Part shown: one piece after another, positions 8,631 through 17,694 of the stretch
Layout: each line of letters begins with the position of its first letter
Position numbering within the stretch: position 1 is the stretch's first letter
The notes under the pieces: model-generated
What the model was told of the DNA's origin: nothing
Seen by the model: the letters and a program-made list of their open reading frames with translations, nothing else
Database searches by the model: none
Position numbers and translations under genes: made by a program
Assembly (NCBI RefSeq): GCF_000021305.1
Contig: NC_011772.1
Location: forward strand, 2,208,001 to 2,272,000
Origin: Bacillus cereus G9842
GTDB taxonomy: Bacteria; Bacillota; Bacilli; Bacillales; Bacillaceae_G
Reading direction: 5' to 3'
Length of the DNA stretch: 64,000 nt

Positions 8631-9398
8631 ATGTCAACAAATGTAGTTACTGTAGAAAGTGTAGAAAAAACGTATGGGAAAAGAAATGAGAATCAGTCAA
8701 AAGCATTAAGGGGCGTATCGTTAAGTATTAAAGAAGGAGAATTTGTCGGGATTATGGGGCCTTCTGGATCTGGAAAAACGACTTTACTTAATGTGATAAG
8801 TACACTTGACCAGGCGACAGGTGGTAGTGTGACGATAGCTGGAACAAATATTACTTCTATGAAAGGTAATGCATTATCAGATTTTCGATCTCAAAAATTA
8901 GGTTTTATCTTTCAAGATTTTAACTTACTAGAAAATTTATCAATTTATGAAAATATCGCTTTACCACTTTCTTTGCAAGGCGTACCGTCCAGTGAGATTA
9001 CTGGAAAGGTAAATGACGTTGCAAAAAAATTAGGCATCACTGAAATTTTAACAAAATATCCGACTGCTGTTTCTGGAGGACAAAAACAAAGAACAGCGGC
9101 GGCAAGAGCTTTAGTACATAATCCGGCAATTGTATTAGCAGATGAACCGACAGGAGCGCTTGATAGTAAAAACGCAAAAAGTTTATTAGAAGCGATGCAA
9201 GATTTACATGAAAATCACAATGTAAGTATTTTAATGGTTACACACGATGCATTTAGTGCAAGTTATTGTGAGCGTATTTTATTTATTCAAGATGGTCTTC
9301 TTTATAAAGAATTAAATCGTCAAGGCACTCGAGAGAATTTCTATCAAGACATTTTAGGTGTGCTCGCTCATATGGGCTCAGCTGCTGAGTCTAAGTAG
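8631..9398 (+). CDS. BceA-type ABC transporter ATP-binding protein
   Basis: Cytosolic ATPase of a peptide-antibiotic sensing and detoxification transporter. The 255 residues contain Walker A GPSGSGKTT (about residues 43-51), a Q-loop in FIFQDFN, the signature (V)SGGQKQR, Walker B VLADEPTGALD and H-loop MVTHD, the MacB/BceA arrangement. ATG at 8631 is chosen because GGAG lies 8 nt upstream. The permease starts 11 bases after its stop, so the two form an operon. In related systems the substrate is bacitracin, nisin or another cell-wall-active peptide; the specific one cannot be read here. Confidence 0.9.
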   Translation: MSTNVVTVESVEKTYGKRNENQSKALRGVSLSIKEGEFVGIMGPSGSGKTTLLNVISTLDQATGGSVTIAGTNITSMKGNALSDFRSQKLGFIFQDFNLLENLSIYENIALPLSLQGVPSSEITGKVNDVAKKLGITEILTKYPTAVSGGQKQRTAAARALVHNPAIVLADEPTGALDSKNAKSLLEAMQDLHENHNVSILMVTHDAFSASYCERILFIQDGLLYKELNRQGTRENFYQDILGVLAHMGSAAESK

Positions 9399-9409
9399 GG
9401 GGCGAAACT

Positions 9410-11290
9410 ATGTTATTTAAATTATCACGTCATAGTATGAAAAAGATGTTAAAAGATTATATGGTTTTACTTATTGGTCTCGTTATTAGTATTAGTATTT
9501 TCTACATGTTCCAAACGATGGCGATGAATAGTGAATTTACGAAAGATAATAGCCTAATTAGTAGTATTAGACTCGTCTTTTGGGTAGGTGCAATACTATT
9601 ATCTTTCATTACTGTATTTTATATTATATATGCCAACTCTTTCTTGCTCACGTTAAGAAGAAAAGAACTCGGTATGTACATGATGCTTGGTGCGAAAAAG
9701 AAAAAAGTAGCACAGTTATTATTTATTGAAACATTCGGTATGGGGATTGTAAGTATTATTATCGGTATTGTAGTAGGGATGTTACTTGCAAGTGTAGCAG
9801 GAAACTTTTTAATGAATGGAATGGAAATTTCAGCAAAAGGTAGTTACGCATCTGTATACACACCAGCAATTTTAGTTACAGCTATTTTCTTCTTAATACT
9901 ATTTTTCATTACTGGCTTAATGAACAGCGTCCGATTGTTACGTAAAACTGAACTAGAGTTAATTCGTGAAGATGAAACACTAGATGAAGTGAAGAAAAGT
10001 AAAACTCGCATTATTATAATGACAGTACTTGGTGTATTACTGGTAAGTACAGGGTACTATTTTATGATCAATGTAAAAATATATGCTGAATTAGGTTTTA
10101 TTATAGCAACCATCGTTACAACACTTGGCACATATTTTATCTTTAGTTCATTACTCCCACTTTTTGTGATGAAAATTAAAGGGAATAAAAAACGAAATGA
10201 AATTGGTCTAAATAGTTTTACATATGCACAGCTACGCTTTCGAGTAAATAGTTTATCGAGAGTATTAGGTACTGTAGCGATGTTAATTGCATTAGGAGCA
10301 GGTGCGATGACTGCAGGTATGGCGTTCCAAAAAAATGTAGGTATTATGACAGACTTTTCTCGTGTATATGATGTTGTAATTCATGATCCGAATGATCAAG
10401 ACAAAGCGGCCTTGAAAGAAATGGAAATTGTTGAAGAGAGCAATTACAAATATAAAGTAGATGGAGAAGCGGTTTATTATTTACGTAACGACTTAACTGC
10501 GAAACCACCACTTGTTTCAGACCATTTTGATACAAAAACTTTAAAAGAGCCTGTTCGTAAACGTGTGACTGAACCTTTAACTGAACCTGTATATTCAGCT
10601 TTAGAGGCTCCTGAATTAGCAAAATTCCCTCAAATGCCAAAGGATTGGGAAGACGCAGTTGTAAGAGAGATACAAATTACGCATAATCAATTTAGCGGAA
10701 AACCAGTAAGAATTGCAGACGAAGAGCATTATAAAGGGATTCAAGGAACAGAACACACTGTAACATTAGCAAAAGTAGATGATATGAAAAAATATAAACC
10801 GTTATTGATCGAAATAGACAAGAGACAAAAAGAACAAATTGAAAAAGCAACAGGTGCAAAGGTAGACTTATTTACGAAAATGACAATTTATCAGTTTATG
10901 AACAGCTTCATGAGCGGAACAATGTTTATGGGATTTTTCCTCGGAATTGCCTTTTTAGCAATGATGGCGAGTTCCCTTATGTTCAAAATATTAACAGGTG
11001 CTTCTCGTGATGTACGCCGTTATGAAATGTTACGAAAAATCGGCGTAAGACGTAGTATGTTAACGAAAAGTATATATAAAGAAATTTCATATTTATTTAT
11101 CTTCCCAGCAATCATTGGCATCTCTCACGTTTTAGTGGGGCTTAACTTATTCAGCTTTATATTAGTTGATCCGTTTGTAAAAGTGTGGGTGCCAATAGGA
11201 ATCTTCTTAGTCATTTATTTCATCTATTACTGGATAACTGTTCAACTTTATAAAGGGATGGTAATGCCGAAAGAAGAGGTAGCTAAATAG
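9410..11290 (+). CDS. BceB-type ABC transporter permease (FtsX family)
   Basis: Membrane partner of the preceding ATPase. The 626 residues contain about ten hydrophobic helices and a large extracellular loop (about residues 310-500) between helices 8 and 9, which is the hallmark of BceB-type permeases and the usual site of antibiotic recognition. FtsX-like segments with RRKELGMYMMLGAKK (about 83-97) and RRYEMLRKIGVRRS (about 535-548) are seen. No histidine kinase or response regulator gene is adjacent, unlike many bce loci, so the regulator must be encoded elsewhere if there is one. Followed by a terminator. Confidence 0.9.
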   Translation: MLFKLSRHSMKKMLKDYMVLLIGLVISISIFYMFQTMAMNSEFTKDNSLISSIRLVFWVGAILLSFITVFYIIYANSFLLTLRRKELGMYMMLGAKKKKVAQLLFIETFGMGIVSIIIGIVVGMLLASVAGNFLMNGMEISAKGSYASVYTPAILVTAIFFLILFFITGLMNSVRLLRKTELELIREDETLDEVKKSKTRIIIMTVLGVLLVSTGYYFMINVKIYAELGFIIATIVTTLGTYFIFSSLLPLFVMKIKGNKKRNEIGLNSFTYAQLRFRVNSLSRVLGTVAMLIALGAGAMTAGMAFQKNVGIMTDFSRVYDVVIHDPNDQDKAALKEMEIVEESNYKYKVDGEAVYYLRNDLTAKPPLVSDHFDTKTLKEPVRKRVTEPLTEPVYSALEAPELAKFPQMPKDWEDAVVREIQITHNQFSGKPVRIADEEHYKGIQGTEHTVTLAKVDDMKKYKPLLIEIDKRQKEQIEKATGAKVDLFTKMTIYQFMNSFMSGTMFMGFFLGIAFLAMMASSLMFKILTGASRDVRRYEMLRKIGVRRSMLTKSIYKEISYLFIFPAIIGISHVLVGLNLFSFILVDPFVKVWVPIGIFLVIYFIYYWITVQLYKGMVMPKEEVAK

Positions 11291-11296
11291 TTTATG

Positions 11297-11332
11297 AAAA
11301 GAGTCCTTGTTTTGAAAATAGGGCTCTTTTTA
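11297..11332 (+). terminator. Intrinsic terminator
   Basis: AAAGAGTCC pairs with GGGCTCTTT around an AT-rich loop and is followed by T residues, after the permease gene. Confidence 0.7.
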
Positions 11333-11438
11333 TGTTTTTTATAAAGAAGGAAAAGATTGATAATGGTCGAAAAACATAATGTTATTTCCAATAAATTACT
11401 AAAATGATAATGTTTTATTAAGAGAAACGACCCGAAGT

Positions 11439-11554
11439 ATGAAAGAAATGCTACAGTTATTTCGAAACAAAGTGTATGCACGTTTTTTCTAGGGAATATT
11501 TTAGAGCGACTTAGTTCTATGATTGCTGGAATTATTCTTTCTATAGAGAGATAG
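11439..11554 (+). pseudogene. Remnant of a membrane transporter N-terminus (MFS-like)
   Basis: An ATG opens a reading frame (MKEMLQLFRNKVYARFF) that shifts after a run of six T residues near 11481; in the next frame it continues GNILERLSSMIAGIIL and stops at 11552-11554. The combined sequence resembles the start of major facilitator transporters (LFRNK.YARFF.G). Nothing downstream continues it, so this is probably a decayed, truncated gene. The family call is weak because only about 35 residues remain. Confidence 0.4.
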
Positions 11555-11561
11555 AAAGAAT

Positions 11562-11605
11562 AAAAAAGATAGCTGAAGACAAATTGTTTTCAGCTATCTT
11601 TTTTG
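11562..11605. terminator. Bidirectional intrinsic terminator
   Basis: AAAAAAGATAGCTGAA pairs with TTCAGCTATCTTTTTT. It ends the ZIP transporter on the minus strand. Confidence 0.85.
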
Positions 11606-11611
11606 TTTAAT

Positions 11612-12349
11612 TTAGTGATGTCCAGCTAGTAGAGTAAACGCTATTATTAGGAGAAAACCACTAGTTGCCCACATTAGAAATGTAAGGAAAGAGAGCTGTT
11701 TCTTAGCTTTCCAAAGCATTTCATGAATTGTGACATATCCAAGTGAACCAATAGCACTTCCCATAATGAGGCCTTGCAGGTGACGAGCTTTTCCTTCCAT
11801 CAAAATTCCAAAAACCGTACCAGTACCGAGAATAAGAGAAAGTAATAAAGTCGTTAATAAAAAGGAAATATATTTATGCTTTGTAAAAAGAAATGGAATA
11901 ATTAAAGCTAATCCTTCTGGAATATGGTGCACGACGATTGCTATTAAAAAGGGAATGGCAGAGTCATTATGATTTATAAAAGCTGTACCTAACGCAAATC
12001 CACTAGGTATATTATGAATAAATATAGCGAAAGAGAGAAAAAGGAAGGTTTGCCATGCTTGTTGATCTTTTTTATGTATCATTGGATGATGACAATAGTT
12101 ATCTAATAAGCTCATAACTAAAATACCGATGGCTATACCAAGTATAGGCCCAATTATTTCATAGCTTGAAAATGTTTCAGGGATAATTTCAAGTGATAAT
12201 AACCCGAATAAAATACCACCACATAATGCGTATAAACGATGCATCTTTTCTTCAATGAGTTGGCGTGTTGCTACTCCAACAGCACCACCTAACAGTAATC
12301 CACCGAACGAAAAAAATGTTACAATCATTGGGATCCATAAACGTTCCAT
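11612..12349 (-). CDS. ZIP-family divalent metal transporter
   Basis: Membrane transporter moving zinc or related divalent cations into the cytosol. The 245 residues form about eight helices. The metal-site motifs HNIPSGFALG (about residues 111-120) and HHIPEGLAL (about 141-149) in neighbouring helices are diagnostic of the ZIP family, and a His-containing loop (CHHPMIHKK) joins helices 3 and 4. ATG start with GGAGTG upstream. Single gene with its own terminator; no Zur-like operator was identified. Metal specificity is not determinable. Confidence 0.88.
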   Translation of the reverse strand: MERLWIPMIVTFFSFGGLLLGGAVGVATRQLIEEKMHRLYALCGGILFGLLSLEIIPETFSSYEIIGPILGIAIGILVMSLLDNYCHHPMIHKKDQQAWQTFLFLSFAIFIHNIPSGFALGTAFINHNDSAIPFLIAIVVHHIPEGLALIIPFLFTKHKYISFLLTTLLLSLILGTGTVFGILMEGKARHLQGLIMGSAIGSLGYVTIHEMLWKAKKQLSFLTFLMWATSGFLLIIAFTLLAGHH

Positions 12350-12504
12350 AGTATCACACTCCGATTCTATTCCCTTATTTTTAGCTTACGAAAAATTAAG
12401 TTGGATTAGTCCAAGTAATTGTGTTTGAGTATAGAGAAAAAAGTAGTGATTCGTTATAATTTATATATTAAATTTAAGTGAGAAAATGAAAAGGGGAATT
12501 GGTT

Positions 12505-13371
12505 ATGCAACAAATTAAAAAAATAGGAAACTCATTTTGGTATATGACACCAGTTTCTGAAACGGATAGACCTATATTAGGAATGGTTGTTGGAAAAGAA
12601 AAAACTTTAATGATTGATGCAGGGAATTCAGAAGAACATGCACAATTATTTTTAGAAATGTTAAAAGAACAAAATGTATCGAATCCTGATTTTGTAGCAC
12701 TAACGCATTGGCATTGGGATCATATTTTTGGATTATCTGTATTACGGAATGCATTAACTATTTCGCACGCTGAAACGAAAAAAGAAATGCAGGCAATAGT
12801 ATCTTATGAATGGACAGATGAAGCGTTGGACGCACGCGTAAAAGAGGGTACTGAAATTGAATTTTGTGCGGATTGCATCAAGAAAGAGTTTGAAGAAAAA
12901 GCGAGAAATATTAACATTATTCCTCCAACCTTAACGTTCCAGGATCAAATGGAATTAGACCTTGGTGAAGTGACCTGCGTGTTAAAACATGTGGGCGGAG
13001 ATCATGCACATGATTCTGTTGTTATGTACATAAAAGAAGAAAAGATATTGTTTTTAGGAGACTGTATATATGCAGATATTTTTTCTTCGAAGTGGAACTA
13101 TACGACGAAAAGAACGTTTAAATTGATAGATGAATTAGAGAAATTTGATGCTGAGACATATATTCTTTCTCATGGGGAAGCGATAAATCGAGAGGAGTTT
13201 TTACAAGAGATTCGTATGTTAAAAACAGTAGGAACTTATACAGAAATTCATAAAGGCGATGAAGAGAAGATAAAGGCAGTGTATAAACAAGAACTAGATA
13301 GAGAATTAAATGAAGATGAGTTAGAAACAATAACGTATTTTGTCAATGGTTATGAAATGAATAATCAATAA
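12505..13371 (+). CDS. Metallo-beta-lactamase fold hydrolase
   Basis: Probable cytosolic metallo-hydrolase of 288 residues. The HxHxDH metal motif is present as HWHWDH (residues 68-73), a second His in GGDHAHDS, and an Asp in FLGDCIYAD, as in binuclear zinc enzymes of this fold. The ATG at 12505 is favoured over TTG 12499 because AAAGGGG lies about 7 nt upstream. A C-terminal helical extension rich in Glu and Lys follows the catalytic domain. Substrate unknown; not a recognisable drug-resistance lactamase. A terminator follows. Confidence 0.85.
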   Translation: MQQIKKIGNSFWYMTPVSETDRPILGMVVGKEKTLMIDAGNSEEHAQLFLEMLKEQNVSNPDFVALTHWHWDHIFGLSVLRNALTISHAETKKEMQAIVSYEWTDEALDARVKEGTEIEFCADCIKKEFEEKARNINIIPPTLTFQDQMELDLGEVTCVLKHVGGDHAHDSVVMYIKEEKILFLGDCIYADIFSSKWNYTTKRTFKLIDELEKFDAETYILSHGEAINREEFLQEIRMLKTVGTYTEIHKGDEEKIKAVYKQELDRELNEDELETITYFVNGYEMNNQ

Positions 13372-13405
13372 GACACTACATTAATCCAATATAATTAAAT
13401 TGCAC

Positions 13406-13442
13406 AAAAAGAGTATTGAAATTTAATTCAATACTCTTTTCA
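13406..13442. terminator. Bidirectional intrinsic terminator
   Basis: AAAAGAGTATTGAA pairs perfectly with TTCAATACTCTTTT; it separates the MBL hydrolase from the convergent nucleoside hydrolase. Confidence 0.85.
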
Positions 13443-13535
13443 ATAGTTAAATATGTAGTTTCAACTAAATTCTAAATATAGGGGTTCATCGTCTGAAGTG
13501 ATTTTATTCTATTTATTTTTCGTATAGATAGTGGT

Positions 13536-14477
13536 TCAAGTAGAAGCTTTCTTTGCTAATTCAGTAATATATTCAAAGAATACATCACGTTTTACATCAT
13601 AAACGACATTTACAGGTCGTCCATTAGCAGTTTCCTCTGTACGTCCTTGGCTTGGTCCGTATGTATGAACGATACTATTAATCGTTTCAGTTTTTGCAAG
13701 GTTAGTGTTTCCGACAAGCGCGGTAGTTAGTACATCCCATAAATAGTAAGTAGAGTTCGTTGAGAAGTGAACGAGAGGGGGGACCATTGCATAGCATTGA
13801 CCAAGGAAATCCATACCAATATACTTTCGTTCTTTTGCCCACTGTTCACGTATGTTTATAGTTAACGGAACTTGGTTTGTACTTTCTAGTGTCACTAAGT
13901 CGATTTTAATTTTTGCATCCCATACACGAGCCACTGCTTCAGGGTCCCAAAACGAATTCCACTCAGCTGTTCCATCATGCTCTGGTTCATGTACATTGCC
14001 TGCTGTAAGAAATGTACCACCCATCCAAACGAGACGTTCAATTTTATCTTCGATTATGGGAGCTTCATATAATGCACGAGCAAGGTCAGTTAGGGGCCCA
14101 GTAAATAATAAAGTTGTTTTTCCTTCCGTTTGTAGAAGCGTTTCTATTAAATGATGATGCGCGGGTTTTGCCACCACGGGTGTTACAACTTTTCCAGACT
14201 CATTTAAAATTGGTAGAGCATCTACATAAAATGCATGCATCCGCCAGTCTTTTGGAAACGGGTTTTGCCCGCGAGAGTTTGAAGCGGCTACTGCAATATT
14301 ACCTTTGCCGAAGCGATCGATAATTTTACGACTGGCAGACATTGCGGGTTCTAAATAGCAGTCTGCTGGGATAACAGATACACCGGTAAGCTCAACGTTT
14401 TCCATTTGAAGTAATAAAAATAATGAAATTAAATCATCTACGCCGCCATCATGATTGAAGTACACTTTTTTCTTCAT
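13536..14477 (-). CDS. Inosine-uridine preferring nucleoside hydrolase family protein
   Basis: Hydrolyses the N-glycosidic bond of ribonucleosides for salvage. The 313-residue product starts at ATG 14477, with GGATGGAG upstream; ATG 14489 would lack a spaced site. The calcium/active-site loop is NHDGGVDD near residue 8: the three Asp residues that bind calcium are kept, but the first Asp of the usual DxDPGxDD loop is Asn and Pro is Gly. TGPLTDLARAL and a late WDV (family calcium-ligand Asp) are present. Substrate preference may be altered. The gene is preceded on the same strand by the DUF2441-like gene, 33 bases away. Confidence 0.88.
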   Translation of the reverse strand: MKKKVYFNHDGGVDDLISLFLLLQMENVELTGVSVIPADCYLEPAMSASRKIIDRFGKGNIAVAASNSRGQNPFPKDWRMHAFYVDALPILNESGKVVTPVVAKPAHHHLIETLLQTEGKTTLLFTGPLTDLARALYEAPIIEDKIERLVWMGGTFLTAGNVHEPEHDGTAEWNSFWDPEAVARVWDAKIKIDLVTLESTNQVPLTINIREQWAKERKYIGMDFLGQCYAMVPPLVHFSTNSTYYLWDVLTTALVGNTNLAKTETINSIVHTYGPSQGRTEETANGRPVNVVYDVKRDVFFEYITELAKKAST

Positions 14478-14510
14478 TGTAATCTCCATCCTATATGATT
14501 TAGTTAGAAA

Positions 14511-15113
14511 TTAAATATGAATTGAGGAGAAGTCATCAATAATTTCCACCACTTCAATTTCTCCATTAATCAGTAGCTCAGGAAGTTCATTTCTAATATT
14601 TCCTTTCCAATACTCTCTAGCTTGTTCGATTTTTTGAGAAAAAGGAATACCATCTTCTTTTGGTAAAAGATTCCCGTCACCTTCAAAAGAACTTCCGATT
14701 ACTTGTAGTTTAACAATCTGTAAAACTTCTCGATTGTAAGAATCAAATAATGCTTTCCATTTTAAAGCATCTTCATAGCTTTTTGCAGCGTATAAACAAG
14801 ATAATCTGGAAGGATATTCAGGGAATTCTTGTAGTCTAACCATTTCTACAATTGTTTCTCTAGCTGCTCTAATTGTTTGATCCATATAACTCATGACTAC
14901 TTTAGCATTTTCATTATTTATATGTAATTCGTTATTTTTATAGTGTTTATTTAAAATTTGTATGCCATCTTCACCATTAGCATTTAATTGTTCTCTTTCA
15001 AAAAAGAAGTGATATAGAGTATTGTGTTGATTTTTGTTAAAAGGAATGATTTGTCCGATATGCATTTTTTTCTTTGTTACGATATGATATACGAAAAATC
15101 CTTGTTCATTCAT
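14511..15113 (-). CDS. DUF2441-like protein
   Basis: Predicted soluble protein of 200 residues. ATG 15113 is used because AGGAGGA lies 5 nt upstream. It opens [20 protein letters not shown], has a helical middle with [20 protein letters not shown], and ends acidic. I associate this style with DUF2441 proteins of the B. cereus group; no function is known to me. It is probably cotranscribed with the nucleoside hydrolase, which starts 33 bases downstream. Confidence 0.55.
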   Translation of the reverse strand: MNEQGFFVYHIVTKKKMHIGQIIPFNKNQHNTLYHFFFEREQLNANGEDGIQILNKHYKNNELHINNENAKVVMSYMDQTIRAARETIVEMVRLQEFPEYPSRLSCLYAAKSYEDALKWKALFDSYNREVLQIVKLQVIGSSFEGDGNLLPKEDGIPFSQKIEQAREYWKGNIRNELPELLINGEIEVVEIIDDFSSIHI

Positions 15114-15325
15114 GGTTATCCTCCTAGTAATAATGTAATGCAATGTTAAATTTAGTAATTCAACATTGAAATATATAAAACCTTTATAAGTAAAAGTGAG
15201 AATTTGAGTTGAAAGTAAAGAAAATACATGAAAACGTTTTAAATTTGTTCACAAAATGTTCACTTACGAAGGGGGTTTCAATATCGATATAATGACAAAG
15301 ACTCAAAGAGAAAGGATGATGAATT

Positions 15326-15811
15326 TTGCCAACAACAAGAAAAGAAAACCTCCAATTTGGTATGATGATGTGCCTTGGGATGGTTATCGTAATGACGTTT
15401 TACAATTTACTAATGAATGAAACAGGAGGACCAATTTATATTAAAGAGATTGCATTAGAACTATTAATTGGCTTTATTATTGCGCTATTAATTGAAATAT
15501 GTATCGTTGGACCTTGTGCGAAAAAAATTGTATTCATGTTGCCATTTGATAAATCTAAGAAAATAAATATTATCGTTGCGATGGCGACAACTATGGTAAT
15601 CGGAATGGTGTTCTTTATGTCATTTTTCGGTATGGCTATGATGCATTTACATGGTGGACTACAAGGAGCTTCATTTGTTTCAATTTATTTTTCGATTTTT
15701 ATTAAAAATTTCATAATGGCATATCCATTACAATTAATTATTATGGGACCGCTTGTACGTTTCTTATTTGCAAAGTTTGTTATGAAAAAGAAATCTTTTA
15801 ATGTAGCGTAA
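15326..15811 (+). CDS. DUF2798 membrane protein
   Basis: Integral membrane protein of 161 residues with four hydrophobic helices arranged as two similar halves: each half has helix, short loop, helix and ends with IxGPxxxxxF (IVGPCAKKIVFML near residue 60, IMGPLVRFLFA near 140). This duplicated pattern is what I know as DUF2798. Start is TTG at 15326 with AAAGGATG upstream. Function unknown. A terminator follows. Confidence 0.7.
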   Translation: MPTTRKENLQFGMMMCLGMVIVMTFYNLLMNETGGPIYIKEIALELLIGFIIALLIEICIVGPCAKKIVFMLPFDKSKKINIIVAMATTMVIGMVFFMSFFGMAMMHLHGGLQGASFVSIYFSIFIKNFIMAYPLQLIIMGPLVRFLFAKFVMKKKSFNVA

Positions 15812-15849
15812 TTCAAATTTATAAAATTTTATATATAAATAATAAAGAT

Positions 15850-15883
15850 AAACACATCTCGCATTTTTGAGGTGTGTTTTTTG
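15850..15883 (+). terminator. Intrinsic terminator
   Basis: AACACATCTC pairs with GAGGTGTGTT (one G-T) and is followed by T residues. Confidence 0.75.
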
Positions 15884-15986
15884 TTCATTCCAAGTTATTT
15901 TCATAGTGATGTGACATTTGTCCTTTTGCCATTATAGGATTATAGCTTTTAATTAAGTCAGAAATAAAAGATGAGGAGATGATTTT

Positions 15987-16412
15987 TTGAAAGGTATTAT
16001 ATTTGCTGTTTTTGCGGGGATATTTATAACACTTCAAGGAACCTTTAATGCGAAACTTAGTTCACATATCGGTATATGGTCGACGAGTATTATAACCCAT
16101 TTAATTGGATTCCTTATTGCAACAACTGTATTTTTGTTAAAGAAAGAAGAGAAAGTAACAGATTTAAAGAGTGTGAAAAAAGTATATTTAGCAGCGGGTG
16201 CATTTGGTGGATTCATTATTTGTGCAGAAACGATGGCGATATATTCACTAGGAGTTACATTGACAGCTGGCACACTAATGGTTGCTCAATTGTTTACGGC
16301 AACAGTTATTGAAATGAAAGGACTGTTTCATATAAAAAAGATACAGATGGAGAGATATCATATTGTGGGAACAATAGTAATGATTATAGGTATTGTTGTA
16401 TTTAATATGTAA
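15987..16412 (+). CDS. YdcZ-type small DMT transporter, first copy
   Basis: Small membrane protein of 141 residues with five hydrophobic segments, typical of the YdcZ/DUF606 branch of the drug/metabolite transporter superfamily, which works as dimers. Conserved features are the opening GIFITLQGTFNAKLSSHIG and the centre GAFGGFI. TTG start at 15987 with GAGGAG upstream. Its stop is directly followed by the Crp/Fnr gene and then a second ydcZ-type gene, so all three form one operon and the two small subunits may pair. Substrate unknown. Confidence 0.8.
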   Translation: MKGIIFAVFAGIFITLQGTFNAKLSSHIGIWSTSIITHLIGFLIATTVFLLKKEEKVTDLKSVKKVYLAAGAFGGFIICAETMAIYSLGVTLTAGTLMVAQLFTATVIEMKGLFHIKKIQMERYHIVGTIVMIIGIVVFNM

Positions 16413-16430
16413 ATGAAAGGAGAAATGAAT

Positions 16431-17126
16431 ATGGAGGATAAATCAGGTTTAATTACGCATTATTTGAGAACCAATAAAACGCTCGAGATTTTTTTAGAAA
16501 TAGATACAGTTTATTTTCAATTAAATTACTTTGAAAAAGGCGAGCTTATTTGCAATATAGATGACGAAATGGATCGTTTATATTTTGTTGTTAAAGGTAA
16601 AGTAAAAGTTTACACGATTACATCAGAAGGAAAGAAACTAATCCTTCGCTTTATCAATCCATTGGCCATTGTTGGTGATATTGAATTAATTCAAAATAGC
16701 AAAGCACATAATGTCGTTGAAGCTTGTTCAGATGTTATAGCTATCTCCATTTCTAATACGGTTATTAGAAACAAGTTATTACATGATCCTATATTTATGA
16801 AGTTCTTACTTGAAAACATTGCGAACACGTTAAAAATATCGACTCGTTTTACTGCTCTTAATTTACTTTATCCTGTAGAAGTACGTGTAGCTAGTTATTT
16901 ACTTTCAATTTCAACAGATAGTAACGGGAATATGTACAAAGGGGATTTGGATACGACTTCGGTAACAAGTATTGCAGACTTTATAGGGGTAAGTTATAGG
17001 CACGTAATTCGGGTATTACAAAGATTTTATAATGATAAATTAATTGAAAAGAGTAATGGAGTTATTGTCATTAAAGATTTTTCTAGAATGAAGGAAGTCG
17101 CTAAAGATAATATATATGAGCAATGA
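16431..17126 (+). CDS. Crp/Fnr-family transcriptional regulator
   Basis: DNA-binding regulator of 231 residues: an N-terminal cyclic-nucleotide-binding-like beta barrel (about 30-125, with FEKGELICNIDDEMDRLYFV and VKGKVKVYT), a dimerisation helix, and a C-terminal winged helix (about 150-220, SIADFIGVSYRHVIRVL). No Cys cluster for a 4Fe-4S centre is seen, so it is not Fnr itself; the overall style is closest to YeiL. ATG at 16431 is used because AAAGGAG lies 8 nt upstream. It lies between two ydcZ-type transporter genes and overlaps the second by 11 bases, so it probably controls this operon. Confidence 0.88.
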   Translation: MEDKSGLITHYLRTNKTLEIFLEIDTVYFQLNYFEKGELICNIDDEMDRLYFVVKGKVKVYTITSEGKKLILRFINPLAIVGDIELIQNSKAHNVVEACSDVIAISISNTVIRNKLLHDPIFMKFLLENIANTLKISTRFTALNLLYPVEVRVASYLLSISTDSNGNMYKGDLDTTSVTSIADFIGVSYRHVIRVLQRFYNDKLIEKSNGVIVIKDFSRMKEVAKDNIYEQ

Positions 17127-17613
17127 AAGGGAGAGGAAGATTTTGATTGGATTTAGTTTAGCTATATTAGCAGGAATATTAATTAGCTTACAATCTGTTT
17201 TTAATGCAAAAGTAAATGAAAATGTAGGACAGTGGTTAACGACTACATGTGTCCTTGGAATAGGTCTCATTAGTTCTATTCTATTTTATATCATTACAGA
17301 AAACAGTATTAACATTAAAGTGTATACTACAAATTATTTGTTTTATGTAAGTGGACTGTTTGGCATCGGGTTAATTATTTGTATAATGGGTGCAATAAAG
17401 AGCTTAGGTCCAGCATATACGGTGCTAATTAGTCTTATTACTCAATTGGTCGTTGCGTTATGCATTGATACATTCGGATTATTTGGAATGGAGAGCATTC
17501 CATTACAAATAAATAAATTAGTTGGTATAGGTTTATTAATTGTGGGGGTAGGAATTTTTAAAAATCTATTTTTGAATAAGAAAGCTATTCATATAAGAAA
17601 GGGTAGGGTCTAA
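17116..17613 (+). CDS. YdcZ-type small DMT transporter, second copy
   Basis: Membrane protein of 165 residues with five hydrophobic helices. It opens ILAGILISLQSVFNAKVNENVG, clearly homologous to the first copy (same SLQxxFNAKxxxxxG block) but diverged elsewhere. ATG 17116 lies inside the end of the Crp/Fnr gene (11-base overlap), which indicates translational coupling. A basic C-terminal tail (KKAIHIRKGR) suggests that end is cytosolic. Together with the first copy it could form a heteromeric exporter; this is inferred from gene order only. Confidence 0.8.
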   Translation: MSNERERKILIGFSLAILAGILISLQSVFNAKVNENVGQWLTTTCVLGIGLISSILFYIITENSINIKVYTTNYLFYVSGLFGIGLIICIMGAIKSLGPAYTVLISLITQLVVALCIDTFGLFGMESIPLQINKLVGIGLLIVGVGIFKNLFLNKKAIHIRKGRV

Positions 17614-17694
17614 AGAATATAAAGGGAAAAAGTGTGAATGGTCAGAACTTATACATCTAGATAGTAATAAGTGAGCTATAGGGAGATAGGATAA

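Noticed and set aside
15250..15275. Repeated TGTTCAC as a Rex or similar redox-regulator site
   Set aside because: The repeats are direct and do not form the TTGTGAA-N-TTCACAA type palindrome.
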